From contig JAUJPP010000005.1 of NCBI GenBank assembly GCA_030562195.1, forward strand, positions 9,420,826 to 9,484,825: DNA of 64,000 nt, given 5' to 3'. The translations under genes were made by a program, and so were the position numbers. The DNA is from Nipponacmea schrenckii (taxonomy: Eukaryota; Mollusca; Gastropoda; Lottiidae). Positions within the stretch are counted from its first letter, which is position 1, and every line of letters begins with the position of its first letter. Positions 12,001-21,122 of this stretch are shown piece by piece. The notes beneath the pieces were generated by a model, which saw nothing but the letters and a program-made list of their open reading frames with translations, ran no database searches and had not been told where the DNA came from.

Positions 12001-15000
12001 TCTATTGCATTAAGGGACAACTTTGCGATTGTCTGGGAGTTGATTTTGGTCTTGCTTTATGTAAATAGTCTTAAGAAAAACTTTTGATTGAACAAAAATT
12101 GCAGTGAGCTGTTAACACTATTACTGATTAACTTGGTCCAAATAGAAATTCTGTTTCTAAGACTAAGGTATGAGTTAACAAACAAAGGAATGGCTAGACA
12201 GTACACGAGAATTGGACAAAAATTAAAAAAAAATCAAAAATTACATTTTCATAGTTTCAACTTATTTAATATCTTCTAAATACGATCAATCCATTTTATT
12301 TCTCAAAAACATTTATTTAGTTACTGAAAATCATGTTTTTATCTTCCTAACAACGACCAGAAAATGATTATTGTATAAAAATAACGCCAAAATAGACGTA
12401 TTTTAAATGTCCATAACTTCTCCGACAATGTATTGGAAGCCATGTTGTTGATACCGGTTGAAAGCTGGTGATTGTGGCTATTTCCGTAAAAGGGAGATAA
12501 CTCTGATTATTAATGCTAGCTCCGGTAATCACCGACAGAAGCCGACTACAAAATACACGAGTAATACCATATTTGGAATGACCGAGTTCAATAGAATAAA
12601 TAATTGAGGGCAATGAATATATAATGAGATAAATTTTGTATTGCGCATGTTTTATGCAGCGCCATCTATTAGTGAGCATGCGCACTTCGACAATAATGTA
12701 GACACGATCGGACTAGTCGCTACTGACATAGGAAAATGTTCAATGCGTGATAAACGAGTCTACGAATTTTTACGTACGGGACATTTACCGTATTTTCTTA
12801 GTTTTTTTTCGTAATTTTCTCATTTAAATGAACTTATTTCTTAAAAATGGTTAAAAAAAAACCCGGAATATGTGGTATTACTACGAGAAAAACAAAGAAC
12901 AAACATAGTCAATGAATCATTGCAAGAAATAATAAATTCTGCTATATAGAAGTCAATACTAATAATACATGCTATGTTGTTCAATTGACAATGTTTCTGC
13001 TACTTCTACTACTAGTACAACTAGAGTTTTAAAGATAGAGCTGTCAAATTTTAACACATTAAAGTTTATATAATTATGATCAAATCCTCAATAGGATTCA
13101 AAGTCATATATGAAAAAGTTTTAAAAATATAAACACTTGAACTTCAAAGTCTTTTTTCTCATTTTGTAAAAAAATTGTTTTGAGCCATATCTCCCACAGT
13201 TTTCATCATAGAGATGTCAAATTTGGGCACAATAAAGCTCACTTGATTACCAAGAAATCTTCAGAAGGGATTTTGGATATCTATAATAGTTTTGAAAATA
13301 TGAGCGTTTGAATGTCGAATTTTGGGTTATTTTCTTCCCACTGTGGTCACAGTCAAAATATTCATTGTATCAAAAAAAGCCTCTGAAGATCTTTTAGTAT
13401 TGTCATAAGCTTTATTTTGGCTTTTACAGATTTCAATTATCTTAATTAGGGTTAGAGATATCGTGGTTTGAAATTTGCGACTTTTTTCGACGTTTCCATG
13501 GTTACCAAAGCTAAAAATCAACTCTTAACTACAAAAACTTTTTCTTATGTGTTTTTAATGCTAATTGAATGATTTAAGCTCTCTAAACACCATCTCAAGT
13601 GATAAATTAAAAATTTGAATTCTCGTGTACTGTCTAGCGTTAACAAAGGAATGCCTTAGATTTAACAATTATTTGATTGTTCTAGCAGAAAGTCTCATTG
13701 CACACTTCATTATGTTGCTTGCCCAGTTGTCTTTCTTTCAAACTTGTTCATTTAACATCATTTCCTTTTTATTGTCCTAATTTAAGACCTATTCATGTTA
13801 TTTTCAGATGGTTTATGGAAGAAATTAGCAGAGGAAGAAGATGTGTGGATATCTATAGGCTGTCATCCTAAAAACGCTGTACAGTACAATGAAATGGTGG
13901 AAGAAAACATGCTAAAGATTCTCAAACATCCCAAAGTGGTTGCTTTGGGTGAAATTGGCTTGGATTATTCTGGAAAGTAAGAAACTTGAAGTCAATTAAT
14001 TATGTTAATTAAGGGATTAAGACATGGTTAATTAACAATCTATCTAGTATAGAAATTGTGGTCAATGTGGTTCATGATTGCCTTTTTTTACAATTCACTT
14101 GCAATTATTGTTTTTTGTTCTATCTTCTTCTAAATGTCATTTAAAGATTATTGTATTTATTGTAGCCAAAAGCAGTTTGAAAATTTACAGAAATCTGTGT
14201 TCAGAAGACAATTGAAGATTAGCTTGGAGGTAAAGAAACCTATTGTTATTCATTGTCGTGATGCAGAAGATGATTGCCTACAGATTATGGAAGAGGTGAG
14301 AATAAATGTTCCTAAAGACTTACTTTCAGGGAATTTAGTGCTCCAGTTATCTTTATGATTGGTCAATCACTTAATTTGAATTTAAAATTAGTTTTATAAT
14401 CCAATCAGATTATTGTACATTTTAATTCTTATTTATCCAGACGAATGATTAGTAATTGAACAGCCTCCGTATATTTGCGAACCCTGCTGGAAGTGGACTA
14501 TAGCCTGAGGGGCAGGGTTGTTGATCTGATATTTAACCAATGGACATATACTGTATAATTGCATGAATAACGCTCAGGTTTTTACCGGCATTTAATCCTT
14601 TCTGTATATTTCAGATTATTCCAAGAAATTATAAAATCCAGTGCCACTGTTTTTCCGGTAATTACAGTCAGGCGAAGAGATGGCTATCGCCTTTCCTAAT
14701 CTATATCTGGGATTGACCCCCGTCGTGACCTTCAATGGGGCTCACGCCGCTCATGATGTAGCCCGAAACATACCCCTCAACAGACTGTTGTTAGAAACAG
14801 ATTCACCTTACTTTGTACCAAAACCTGTGAGTAATGATTTTTTTTTTTCTGCCCCACTCAAGATCAAGCAATATTTTTACCTTATTGCACACTACATGGC
14901 ATTTCAAGTCTTCATTAGTGTAAAACTCCATTTAAGCAATTGTTATATATTTTGCTGAACATGGTGAATTTCCCCCATTGCACACTGCATAGCCTTGCCC

Positions 15001-15260
15001 ATCTTCATAATAGTAGTAATGTAGGATGTAAAACTCCATTCATTTTTTTTTTTTTGCTGAACATAGTAAATTCAGGTAAGTAGGAGCATCACTTTACTTG
15101 CACAATTTTCCTATTGTAGTTGATTAAAGAAGAACAAGTTATCTCCCTTCCTGGATTTGCTTTGACTGTAGCTGAAGACGTTGCTCATAGACGTGGCATA
15201 CCTGTACAGGAAGTGCTTAGTAATTGCCGTGACAACATGACATCATTATTTGGAATTTAA
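5597..15260 (+). CDS. TATDN2: TATDN2-like TatD nuclease, seven coding exons, two frame breaks
   Basis: Coding exons are 5597-6070, 6856-10550, 10918-11988, 13808-13976, 14166-14295, 14615-14826 and 15120-15260; all have GT-AG borders and phases that join. The predicted protein is about 1963 residues, far longer than human TATDN2 (about 760), because of a huge polar, low-complexity N-terminal region. The last 350 or so residues are a TatD metal-dependent hydrolase: DSHCHLD (first metal HxH), GEIGLDYS (Glu), VIHCRDAEDD (His), HCFSGNYS (His) and LLLETDSPYF (Asp). The family acts on DNA or RNA ends; TATDN2 is linked to R-loop and RNA processing. Two breaks need explaining: one extra A in a six-A run at 7798-7803, and one missing base near 14687-14694. 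Every catalytic motif is kept, so homopolymer sequencing errors are more likely than a dead gene, but a pseudogene is not excluded. Confidence 0.88.
6173..6263 (+). repeat. SINE family A, internally deleted copy
   Basis: A head fragment (TGCGGTGGCATAGCGGTTA) is joined directly to the tail (TAGGACGTAAAACTCCATTC), with the body missing. It lies in the intron between coding exons 1 and 2 of the TATDN2-like gene. Confidence 0.6.
6856..10550 (+). CDS. TATDN2: TATDN2-like giant exon 2, disordered region
   Basis: This 3.7-kb exon encodes about 1231 residues, nearly all predicted to be disordered. The frame changes once at 7798-7803: the first part ends at a stop at 7807-7809, and reading resumes in the next frame as KKCDAVDNTEDWSDEL. 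Notable segments are His/Gln/Tyr-rich sequence early on, three EDW-type motifs (about 7276, 7826 and 9056), a Pro/Tyr-rich stretch near 9805-9950 (FYPPYMYPPYYPGY), and a likely amphipathic helix near 10105-10200 (DLEQAQLLLQFIDQLV). The donor at 10551 leaves phase 1. Open frame beyond 10550 is intron. Confidence 0.85.
7798..7803 (+). other. TATDN2: frame break in homopolymer A6
   Basis: Upstream sequence reads in one frame as IKIPHMTKK and then meets TGA at 7807. Dropping one A from the run restores a frame that stays open for over 2.7 kb. The downstream frame has a stop (TGA at 7793-7795) immediately before the run, so the switch must fall within about 7796-7806. Confidence 0.85.
10918..11988 (+). 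CDS. TATDN2: TATDN2-like exon 3, end of disordered region and start of TatD domain
   Basis: 357 codons. It contains QEFPELG (about 11151-11171), IRYVPPHKR (11283-11309), a Ser-rich linker, and then the start of the catalytic domain, IPFIDSHCHLDLLYERL, with FAGCIAIFCYPRHF. The donor is GTGAGT at 11989, phase 1; the next exon completes an Asn codon. Confidence 0.88.
11989..13807 (+). other. TATDN2-like intron holding a 1.44-kb insertion
   Basis: Most of this intron is the inverted-repeat element at 12194-13637. The rest is AT-rich with no coding evidence. Confidence 0.7.
12194..13637. mobile_element. 1.44-kb non-autonomous element with 20-bp terminal inverted repeats
   Basis: The left end CTAGACAGTACACGAGAATT (12194-12213) is matched exactly in reverse complement at 13618-13637. 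Similar direct sequences lie outside both ends (AACAAAGGAATG at 12181-12192 and 13642-13653), consistent with a duplicated target. The interior has no long open frame. It holds a diverged tandem duplication near 13020-13320 around 'gagctgtcaaatttt' and 'gagatgtcaaatttg'. The superfamily is not clear. Confidence 0.65.
13808..13976 (+). CDS. TATDN2: TATDN2-like exon 4
   Basis: Reads GLWKKLAEEEDVWISIGCHP and then ends with VALGEIGLDYSG, carrying the conserved Glu of the TatD active site. The acceptor is ATTTTCAG and the donor is GTAAGA; the exon ends with two bases of an Asn codon. Confidence 0.92.
14166..14295 (+). CDS. TATDN2: TATDN2-like exon 5
   Basis: Reads QKQFENLQKSVFRRQLKISL and then VKKPIVIHCRDAEDDCLQIM. 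It contains the HCR metal-ligand motif. The donor is GTGAGA at 14296, phase 0. Confidence 0.92.
14615..14826 (+). CDS. TATDN2: TATDN2-like exon 6 with a second frame break
   Basis: It begins IIPRNYKIQCHCFSGNYSQA and continues to KRWLS. One base then appears to be missing near 14687-14694, and the neighbouring frame carries on as FPNLYLGLTPVVTFNGA through LLLETDSPYFVPKP. Both halves match TatD sequence closely and abut exactly where family alignments are continuous. Short C and T runs at the site make a sequencing deletion plausible. Confidence 0.85.
14882..15045 (+). repeat. two SINE family A tail fragments
   Basis: Two partial copies lie in tandem (14882-14935 and 14975-15045), each with the 'cacactgcat' block and 'gtaaaactccatt' tail. 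Both are in the last TATDN2-like intron. Confidence 0.55.
15120..15260 (+). CDS. TATDN2: TATDN2-like last coding exon
   Basis: 46 codons plus TAA. It reads LIKEEQVISLPGFALTVAED and ends NCRDNMTSLFGI, the usual C-terminal helix of TatD proteins. The acceptor is CTATTGTAG. Confidence 0.9.
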   Translation: MIKEEQVISLPGFALTVAEDVAHRRGIPVQEVLSNCRDNMTSLFGI

Positions 15261-15625
15261 TCTTTGGATCAAAGTGTTTGTGTGGATCCACTTCGTTATA
15301 CTGCTGTTGGACCAATGTTTGATGTGTATATATCATATCTTTTGGAAAACTAAGCTAGATCCATTCTTTTGAAAATGTTTTTAAACTTCTACAGTTCAAA
15401 CTGGAATAGTTGAAATAGATATCCAGCTGTGTGACTGAAACAAACACCTGGATATAAACATTTAACACCACTAGCACACTAGTACAACAGTTTGGTTACG
15501 TTTGTTTTTTTGCATACAAAAGTTTTGCCATTGTTGTGTTAAGAGTTCTTGTTATTGACAAGGTGTATCAGGGACATTGATTTAATCGATTTCTACCATT
15601 TCATTTTTCAATCAAACGTCTCTGC

Positions 15626-15735
15626 TGTCCTGGCAAATTTCCTTCATAGCACACTGCATGGCATTGCCCATCTTCATTAGCACAAAGGCATCAGGTGCAG
15701 AAAAGTAGGATGTAAAACTCCATTCATTTCATTTT
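15626..15735 (+). repeat. SINE family A, 3' half
   Basis: From 'tgtcctggcaaatttccttc' to 'gtaaaactccattcatttca', the standard tail of the family. Confidence 0.65.
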
Positions 15736-15744
15736 CACCTTTCT

Positions 15745-15945
15745 AGTCCAACCCTAGTCTAGTCTAGGTCCGAACCCTTGTCTAGTCAAACTCTAGTCAA
15801 ACCTTAGTCTAGTCAATTCAAACCCTAGGCTAGTCAAATCTTAGTTTAGTTAAACCCTAGTCTATTCAAACCTTAGTCTAGTCAAACCCTAGTCTAGTCC
15901 TAGTCAAATCAAGCCTAGTCTAGGCGAACCCTAGCCATACAGTGC
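15745..15945 (+). repeat. CTAGTC minisatellite
   Basis: Imperfect repeats of about 16-18 bp built on CCCTAGTCTAGTCAAA, roughly a dozen copies. Confidence 0.75.
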
Positions 15946-16148
15946 CATAATTGTTAGGGATTTTGTGTGTGTCTGTTTGTGTTATAGACCACTAGTGCTA
16001 AATGAATGATTTTCTTATTGTTTTTTCTTGGATTTCTTTTTTCTTTTATTGTTCCGATATTTTGTTCTGTTGAGATCCATACAAAAATACAATGTTAAGA
16101 CTTTATTAAGCTGAAAGACACATGTTTGTTTTGTTGTTGGGCATTAAC

Positions 16149-16303
16149 TGGACATAATTATATGGATAACAATTACTTAAATAATTCAATGATGATACTC
16201 TGTCTCTATTAAGCCATGATATTGCTCGATAAAGACAAGAGTATCATCGTTGAAACGTTGCAAATTATTAAATAAAGTAATTGTTATCCATAAAATTATG
16301 TCA
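16149..16303. mobile_element. foldback element, family D
   Basis: The ends read GGACATAATTATATGGATAA and the reverse complement of TTATCCATAAAATTATGTC. An inner inverted pair (GATGATACTCTGTCT with AGACAAGAGTATCATC) makes the whole element fold back. The same ends appear at 38559-38783, and the end sequence is tandemly amplified at 38103-38420. Confidence 0.65.
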
Positions 16304-16350
16304 AGATAATGTATCCACCAATTATTAAATGCCAGGAAGTTCATGGACAC

Positions 16351-16588
16351 TGGGTGACGTCAAATCTCGTGTTAGTGTTCCGTGTTAGTGTTAGTGTCGT
16401 AACACGACATTTAAACGCATTCTTCATGTTAATATACAGTGTACTCTGAGTAATCCGACACACTCGCTGATCTGACATTATTTTGCGGTCCAATATTTGT
16501 CAGATTACTCGGAGTACACTGTATTATAACACCAAATAAACCACGTAACACTAACACGGAACACTAACACAAGATTTGACCTCACCCA
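16351..16588. mobile_element. foldback element with a MITE nested inside
   Basis: The left end TGGGTGACGTCAAATCT and following GTGTTAGTGTTCCGTGTTAG are matched in inverted form at the right end, with few mismatches over about 40 bp. The centre is occupied by a second inverted-repeat element at 16437-16521. Confidence 0.6.
16437..16521. mobile_element. pogo/Tigger-like 85-bp MITE in TA
   Basis: The 24-bp ends start CAGTGTACTCTGAGTAATC on the left and CAGTGTACTCCGAGTAATC on the right strand, with two mismatches overall. TA lies at both borders (16435-16436 and 16522-16523), the target of Tc1/mariner-pogo elements. Confidence 0.65.
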
Positions 16589-18345
16589 ATGTATGATATC
16601 TGTTGTTCTACTCATGAAGTACACAGTTATTTTGAATCTCCCACGACTTACTTCATAAATTGAATTTTTTTTTTAAAGTTTGATATTTCAACTACCGGTA
16701 CCGGTAAGCTTTATTGAAGATTTTTGAGAATTAGAAATAGCTTTAAATATGATTTATTTGAAGTTTTCATTGAAATTTTTATAAATTTTTCTGAATTAAT
16801 CTAGATAGACATTCAAAATGGTGGTGAACCATGTTTGTCTGTAGTAGTTTGGTATGATGTTTTGAATTTAAATCTGGTACAGTATAAATTGTGGGAATTT
16901 ATTTTAAAATATTTGAAACAAAGAGATTTATGTCCTCATTGTTAATTGTAAAAGTGAAAAAGACGACCATCCCTGGCTCTTTAAGTGGGAAGAAATAGGG
17001 GGTGCTTTGTAGGGTAGTTGGGAATATATTGTATGAATGGGAGGTTTGATAAGAGAAGTTAAAGTAGAATTCAAAATTGCAGATATTGAGGCATTCTAAA
17101 CTATCGCGACATTCTTATGTCATAGAAATGACAGACTTCAACCTAATTGGAGTCCATGAAATTATAACGCCTGACTAACACAGTCGAATGATGTAAAGAG
17201 TTATATTTTCTGGTATAGAAAAGGAGTTCGATATGCAGAATGTAGGGTTTTCATTATCAAAAACATTATAAATTATACCTGAAAGTTTCAGTAGAAATGT
17301 CATTTAATTTGGCTAGAGTTTAGTTTCCATGGAATTTGGGTCTGAACAATTTTCACTTACAGAAAAAAAAAATTTGCCTTTAAATTCAATAAAATAGACT
17401 ACCTTATTATTGATTTGAATTTTCTTAACAACACTGTCATGCTATGTTTTACGTCAAATGTTTTGTATTTGCATTTAAATATGCCTTTGTCAATATCATT
17501 CCATTTTTTTGTTAAATTTTCATATTAAACCTTTTTTTTTGTCCTTTTTTTAAAATTTTGCTTTGGTTAAAGAGATTTTAAAGAAGCTTTCAAAACTTTG
17601 TATGTGTATCAGGGACACTGATAACATCAACTTACACCATTCTGATTTTTCATCAGATGTCTGTGGTTAAAGAGATTGTAAAGAGGTTTTCAAAACTTTT
17701 AATGTGTATCAGGGACACTGATAACATCATTTTACACCTTTCTGATTTTCAATCAGACTTCTGTGGTTCCTAAGCAGACAATTTAAAATCCCTTAATGGT
17801 TGGAAATCAAAAAAAGGGTTGTCTCATTTCTCTATCTTAACTGAATTTCTCTCATTGGACACTGCATGGGGTGCCAGTCTTCATTAGCCCATTGTGTAAA
17901 AAAGTCAGAATTTACTAAGATATATTCTGGACAATCTCTTACAAATCTTTCTTGATAACCAAATAATAACCACTGCCAAGGTTTTTTGGAATTATATCGA
18001 CGAGTGGTGATATTTTTTATGTTAAGAAAACCCGTTCGAGATTTTATTTATGAAGGTTAATAAAAAAATGAATAAGAACAGAGAGGGGTTATATAGATTT
18101 AAGCCTTTTCCCCAATCCTTTTCATACCTGTAAGAAAAAAAACTTGTTTATTTAAAAAATAGAATATATAGACTGAAGTTATATTGGGTTCATTGCTTCT
18201 TTTCTACCAAGAAACATTATCAAACAGTCCACATATTTTGTTGATTTCTACTGAAACTGAAACTACATGGACTGCTTGTGTTTATGTTATGAATCACCCC
18301 TGAATGAGCACAAATATCTTGGTTTGAATAATCATGTATGTATAT
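16589..18345. other. intergenic, AT-rich
   Basis: No exon is seen. It contains a 100-bp tandem duplication around 'gtgtatcagggacactgata' (17568-17765), a member of a dispersed family also found near 15560 and, inverted, near 56440-56520. A partial SINE A tail lies at 17845-17900. Confidence 0.6.
17568..17765 (+). repeat. 100-bp tandem duplication of a dispersed repeat
   Basis: Two copies 100 bp apart contain TGTATCAGGGACACTGATAA and ATTTTCAATCAGA-like sequence. Related single copies occur elsewhere in the window in both orientations. Confidence 0.65.
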
Positions 18346-18783
18346 TAGGGCTGGCAAAATTTATCGAAATTCCGATTAATCGTCGATTACTTACCTGCCG
18401 ATTACGATTATCGATCTAAAATTCCATAATCGATTATCATGATTCAATAAATTATATTCAATCAATTTTTTCAAACAACTGTTTACAAGATGGAATGAAC
18501 AATACTATCACAAAACCTACCAAATAATACCGCTATCGACTTTTATACGACACAATAACAACTATAGGCCTATAAATAACAACAGTGTAGAGCTCCATCT
18601 GCTGGGAGGATATGCTACTTTCATTTTCAAATGTACTGTGTTTACGATACTCGAATGTGGTTATCTCCCTTACTTAAAATAGACATGAAAATTCTACCGA
18701 TTATTAATCGATTATCGGTCGGTGCACGTCACCGATTATTTGCCGATAATCGATATTAAAATCATAATCGATTCCCAGCCCTA
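18346..18783. mobile_element. hAT-like non-autonomous element with exact 8-bp target duplication
   Basis: The element begins TAGGGCTGG and ends CCAGCCCTA. Its arms are rich in AATCGATTATCG-type sequence that pairs left with right. The 8 bp ATGTATAT occur immediately outside both ends (18338-18345 and 18784-18791). Short TAGGG ends and an 8-bp duplication are typical of hAT. No transposase frame is present in 438 bp. Confidence 0.85.
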
Positions 18784-19621
18784 ATGTATATATCCTGTAT
18801 AGGTTTGTAACCTTGATCATTATTACTGAAAACGTTTATATGAAAGGGAAATGGCTGTTAGAATAATGTCCTAGGTTATATTATGTGTTTCAATTGACTA
18901 TTAGTTAAATAAGTATGCATCCCACACTTTACCAAATTTTAAAAAGCCACAATAAAAAAATATTCGGAATTTTAAAAAAAAGTGAGCCAGCGACGATTCC
19001 ATTCAGTTTGAGAATAAAAGCGTCTTGTAAATCAACGCTAAAACATCATTGTGGAATTCAACAGTAGGGGTCAAGGACGCGTGAAAACCCACATGTTAGA
19101 GATACTTCCCTTTATATTTACACGATTTGAAAATCGCTTGATGGATGGCTCAAGCGTTTTATGATTAACTACTTTATTTTGGGGATTTATCGGATTTTAG
19201 AGGGATTTTGATGTATAGGTAAGTCCACTGATGGATATATACTATTATTGTCCAAATTTGAGTGAACTTAAAATTTTATGTTCGTTCTAACGCCTATTAT
19301 CCGTTTATTTATGGAAATGGGAAAAACCTATCTTGGCTATTTATAGAAAAGAATTAGTCAAAAGGAAATATTGATGTGAAACAAGGTTAGGGAATGCCAT
19401 TGGGCTCAATAACGCTATTATACCACAAGGTATTGTCATTTTTATACATTAAGTTTAAAAGAAGGCAATACTATTAAATGTAGAACAACTTTTATTATCA
19501 GCTTTTCACAAATTATCATATTTGAGTACAATTTGTAAATATCTAGAGCAGCACACACTAGCGAGAAATGTACTCTTTAATTCTGCCTGTGTTCAAAGTC
19601 TAAAAAAAGATATTGAGGATG

Positions 19622-19792
19622 GGTTGCCTCATTAATTAGAGCCAAAGTAAGCTTACTAATTGATTAATTAGGGTTTCTAATGAATAATCCATGTATTCTT
19701 AAGTTCAAAAGACCTATGTGGACGTAGAAATGCTTATGGAATCCATTTGACTCTGATGTACTTTGAAATGCTAAATTTAGACTCCATGTTTG
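19622..19792 (+). repeat. left copy of a direct repeat flanking the TIR-adaptor gene
   Basis: About 170 bp from 'cctcattaattagagccaaa' to 'atttagactccatg' recurs at 24898-25068 in the same orientation with roughly 90 percent identity by eye. The two copies bracket the TIR gene, 5.28 kb apart. Confidence 0.8.
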
Positions 19793-19800
19793 TGACCAAA

Positions 19801-19808
19801 TGACGTCA
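19801..19808. promoter_or_regulatory. CRE/ATF palindrome TGACGTCA
   Basis: A perfect TGACGTCA lies about 135 bp before the ATG of the TIR-adaptor gene. It may belong to the promoter if transcription starts nearby, but a splice acceptor at 19901-19902 suggests an upstream first exon, so its role is uncertain. Confidence 0.3.
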
Positions 19809-19941
19809 TATGAAAGGAAGGTGTATAAGAGTTGATTTTGTATTTTATTATCAATATCTAAACATAGTCAAGGGTACAAAATCAAAGTTTTTCTCTTTTC
19901 AGACCATGGTTTCATATATTTCTGCAGTTTAAAAATCAAAG

Positions 19942-21122
19942 ATGAGACCCATGGATCTTGAAAGTGATTCCGTTGCATCATTGGAGAGTAGTGGAATAGT
20001 TTACGATGCTGCTATTGCTTTCTCTAGTGAAGATGCTGAGGAAGCCAAACAAATCATGAAAATGATGAACAATATAGATCTGGGCAATGGTAGAAAGCCT
20101 GATGTATGTTTGTACAATCATCCACTGTTCAGTCCATCAAAGGTGAAAAAGATATGTTGTGTGGTCAAAAAGTGCTCATTTATCTTTGTTTTGTTAACTG
20201 AAAATTGTAAGGGAGACAGTAACTTCCATTTGTTTTTGGAGGAGGCTATAGGAATAACAAGACTCGATACTTGTGGAAATTGTGGAACTCCCCCAACTTT
20301 GGTTCAGAAAAAGTACTGTTCTGTGAGGCCACTTCATACTCAATTGAAAGGAACAAGGAGGTACGGAATTCCCTTGGGTCTTACAACCATAGAAGGCTTT
20401 TGTCTCGAGAAGCCCTCCATTTTGGAAGACTTGAAAGATTTCTTTAACTGTTTTAAGAATGAAAAATGCTTGCCCAAGGACTCACTGAAAACATTATCTT
20501 TACCAGCTTCTGAGGGAACTTCATCCGCAAGACCAATATCTGAAACATCGGTATCTGAAACTTCAGTATATGCTATTGGCGATCCAACACATGTTACTTC
20601 ATTGGGAAAAGATATTAACAAAGAATCTGCTTTAATTCAAGAAAAAAGCGAGATTGCGGATAATGGTTGGATCCCTGCAGATAATGGTTGGATACCTGAC
20701 GATAATGGTTGGATACCTGACGATAATGGTTGGATACCTGACGATAAGGATAGTGGATATACTGAAAGTGAAAATACCTACTACAGCAACTCAGCTTCTA
20801 ACTGCCCTTCTATTGTTATTTCTCAAAAAAACAAAGATATAATGGTTCAAGGGACACCACAGAACATATCAAGACGAAAAGCAAAGAGTTGGCCCTACTT
20901 AGATATGATAGAAAATGGAAGACTCAAAAGGTATGGAAACAGCCGTGCATCATCTAGAACCCCTATGGACTCAGTACCTTTGCCAGCTACAATATCAAAG
21001 AAAATGTCGCGAAAACCTAAAGGGAAGAAAGTAGCAAATAGAATGATTGGATGTAATTTTGTGCAAATTGGTTGCAGTTCACTTTCCCCTGGTAATCACT
21101 ACAGAGAGACATTGTCTATGCT
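19942..21122 (+). CDS. TIR-adaptor exon 1: TIR domain and RHIM-like motif
   Basis: Starts at ATG 19942 (MRPMDLESDSVASLESSG). The acceptor for this exon is probably 19901-19902 (TCTTTTCAG); if so, an upstream 8-codon open frame with a good ATG context (ACCATGG, 19906-19932) would sit in the leader. A second possible acceptor at 19926-19927 would remove it. The donor is GTAAGT at 21123; the exon ends with two bases of Leu394. Confidence 0.82.

Larger units (their letters stand above)
15261..16148 (+). other. TATDN2-like 3' region
   Basis: Likely 3' untranslated sequence and beyond. No single AATAAA stands out as the polyadenylation signal. It contains a SINE family A copy (15626-15735) and a CTAGTC-rich minisatellite (15745-15945). 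Confidence 0.5.
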
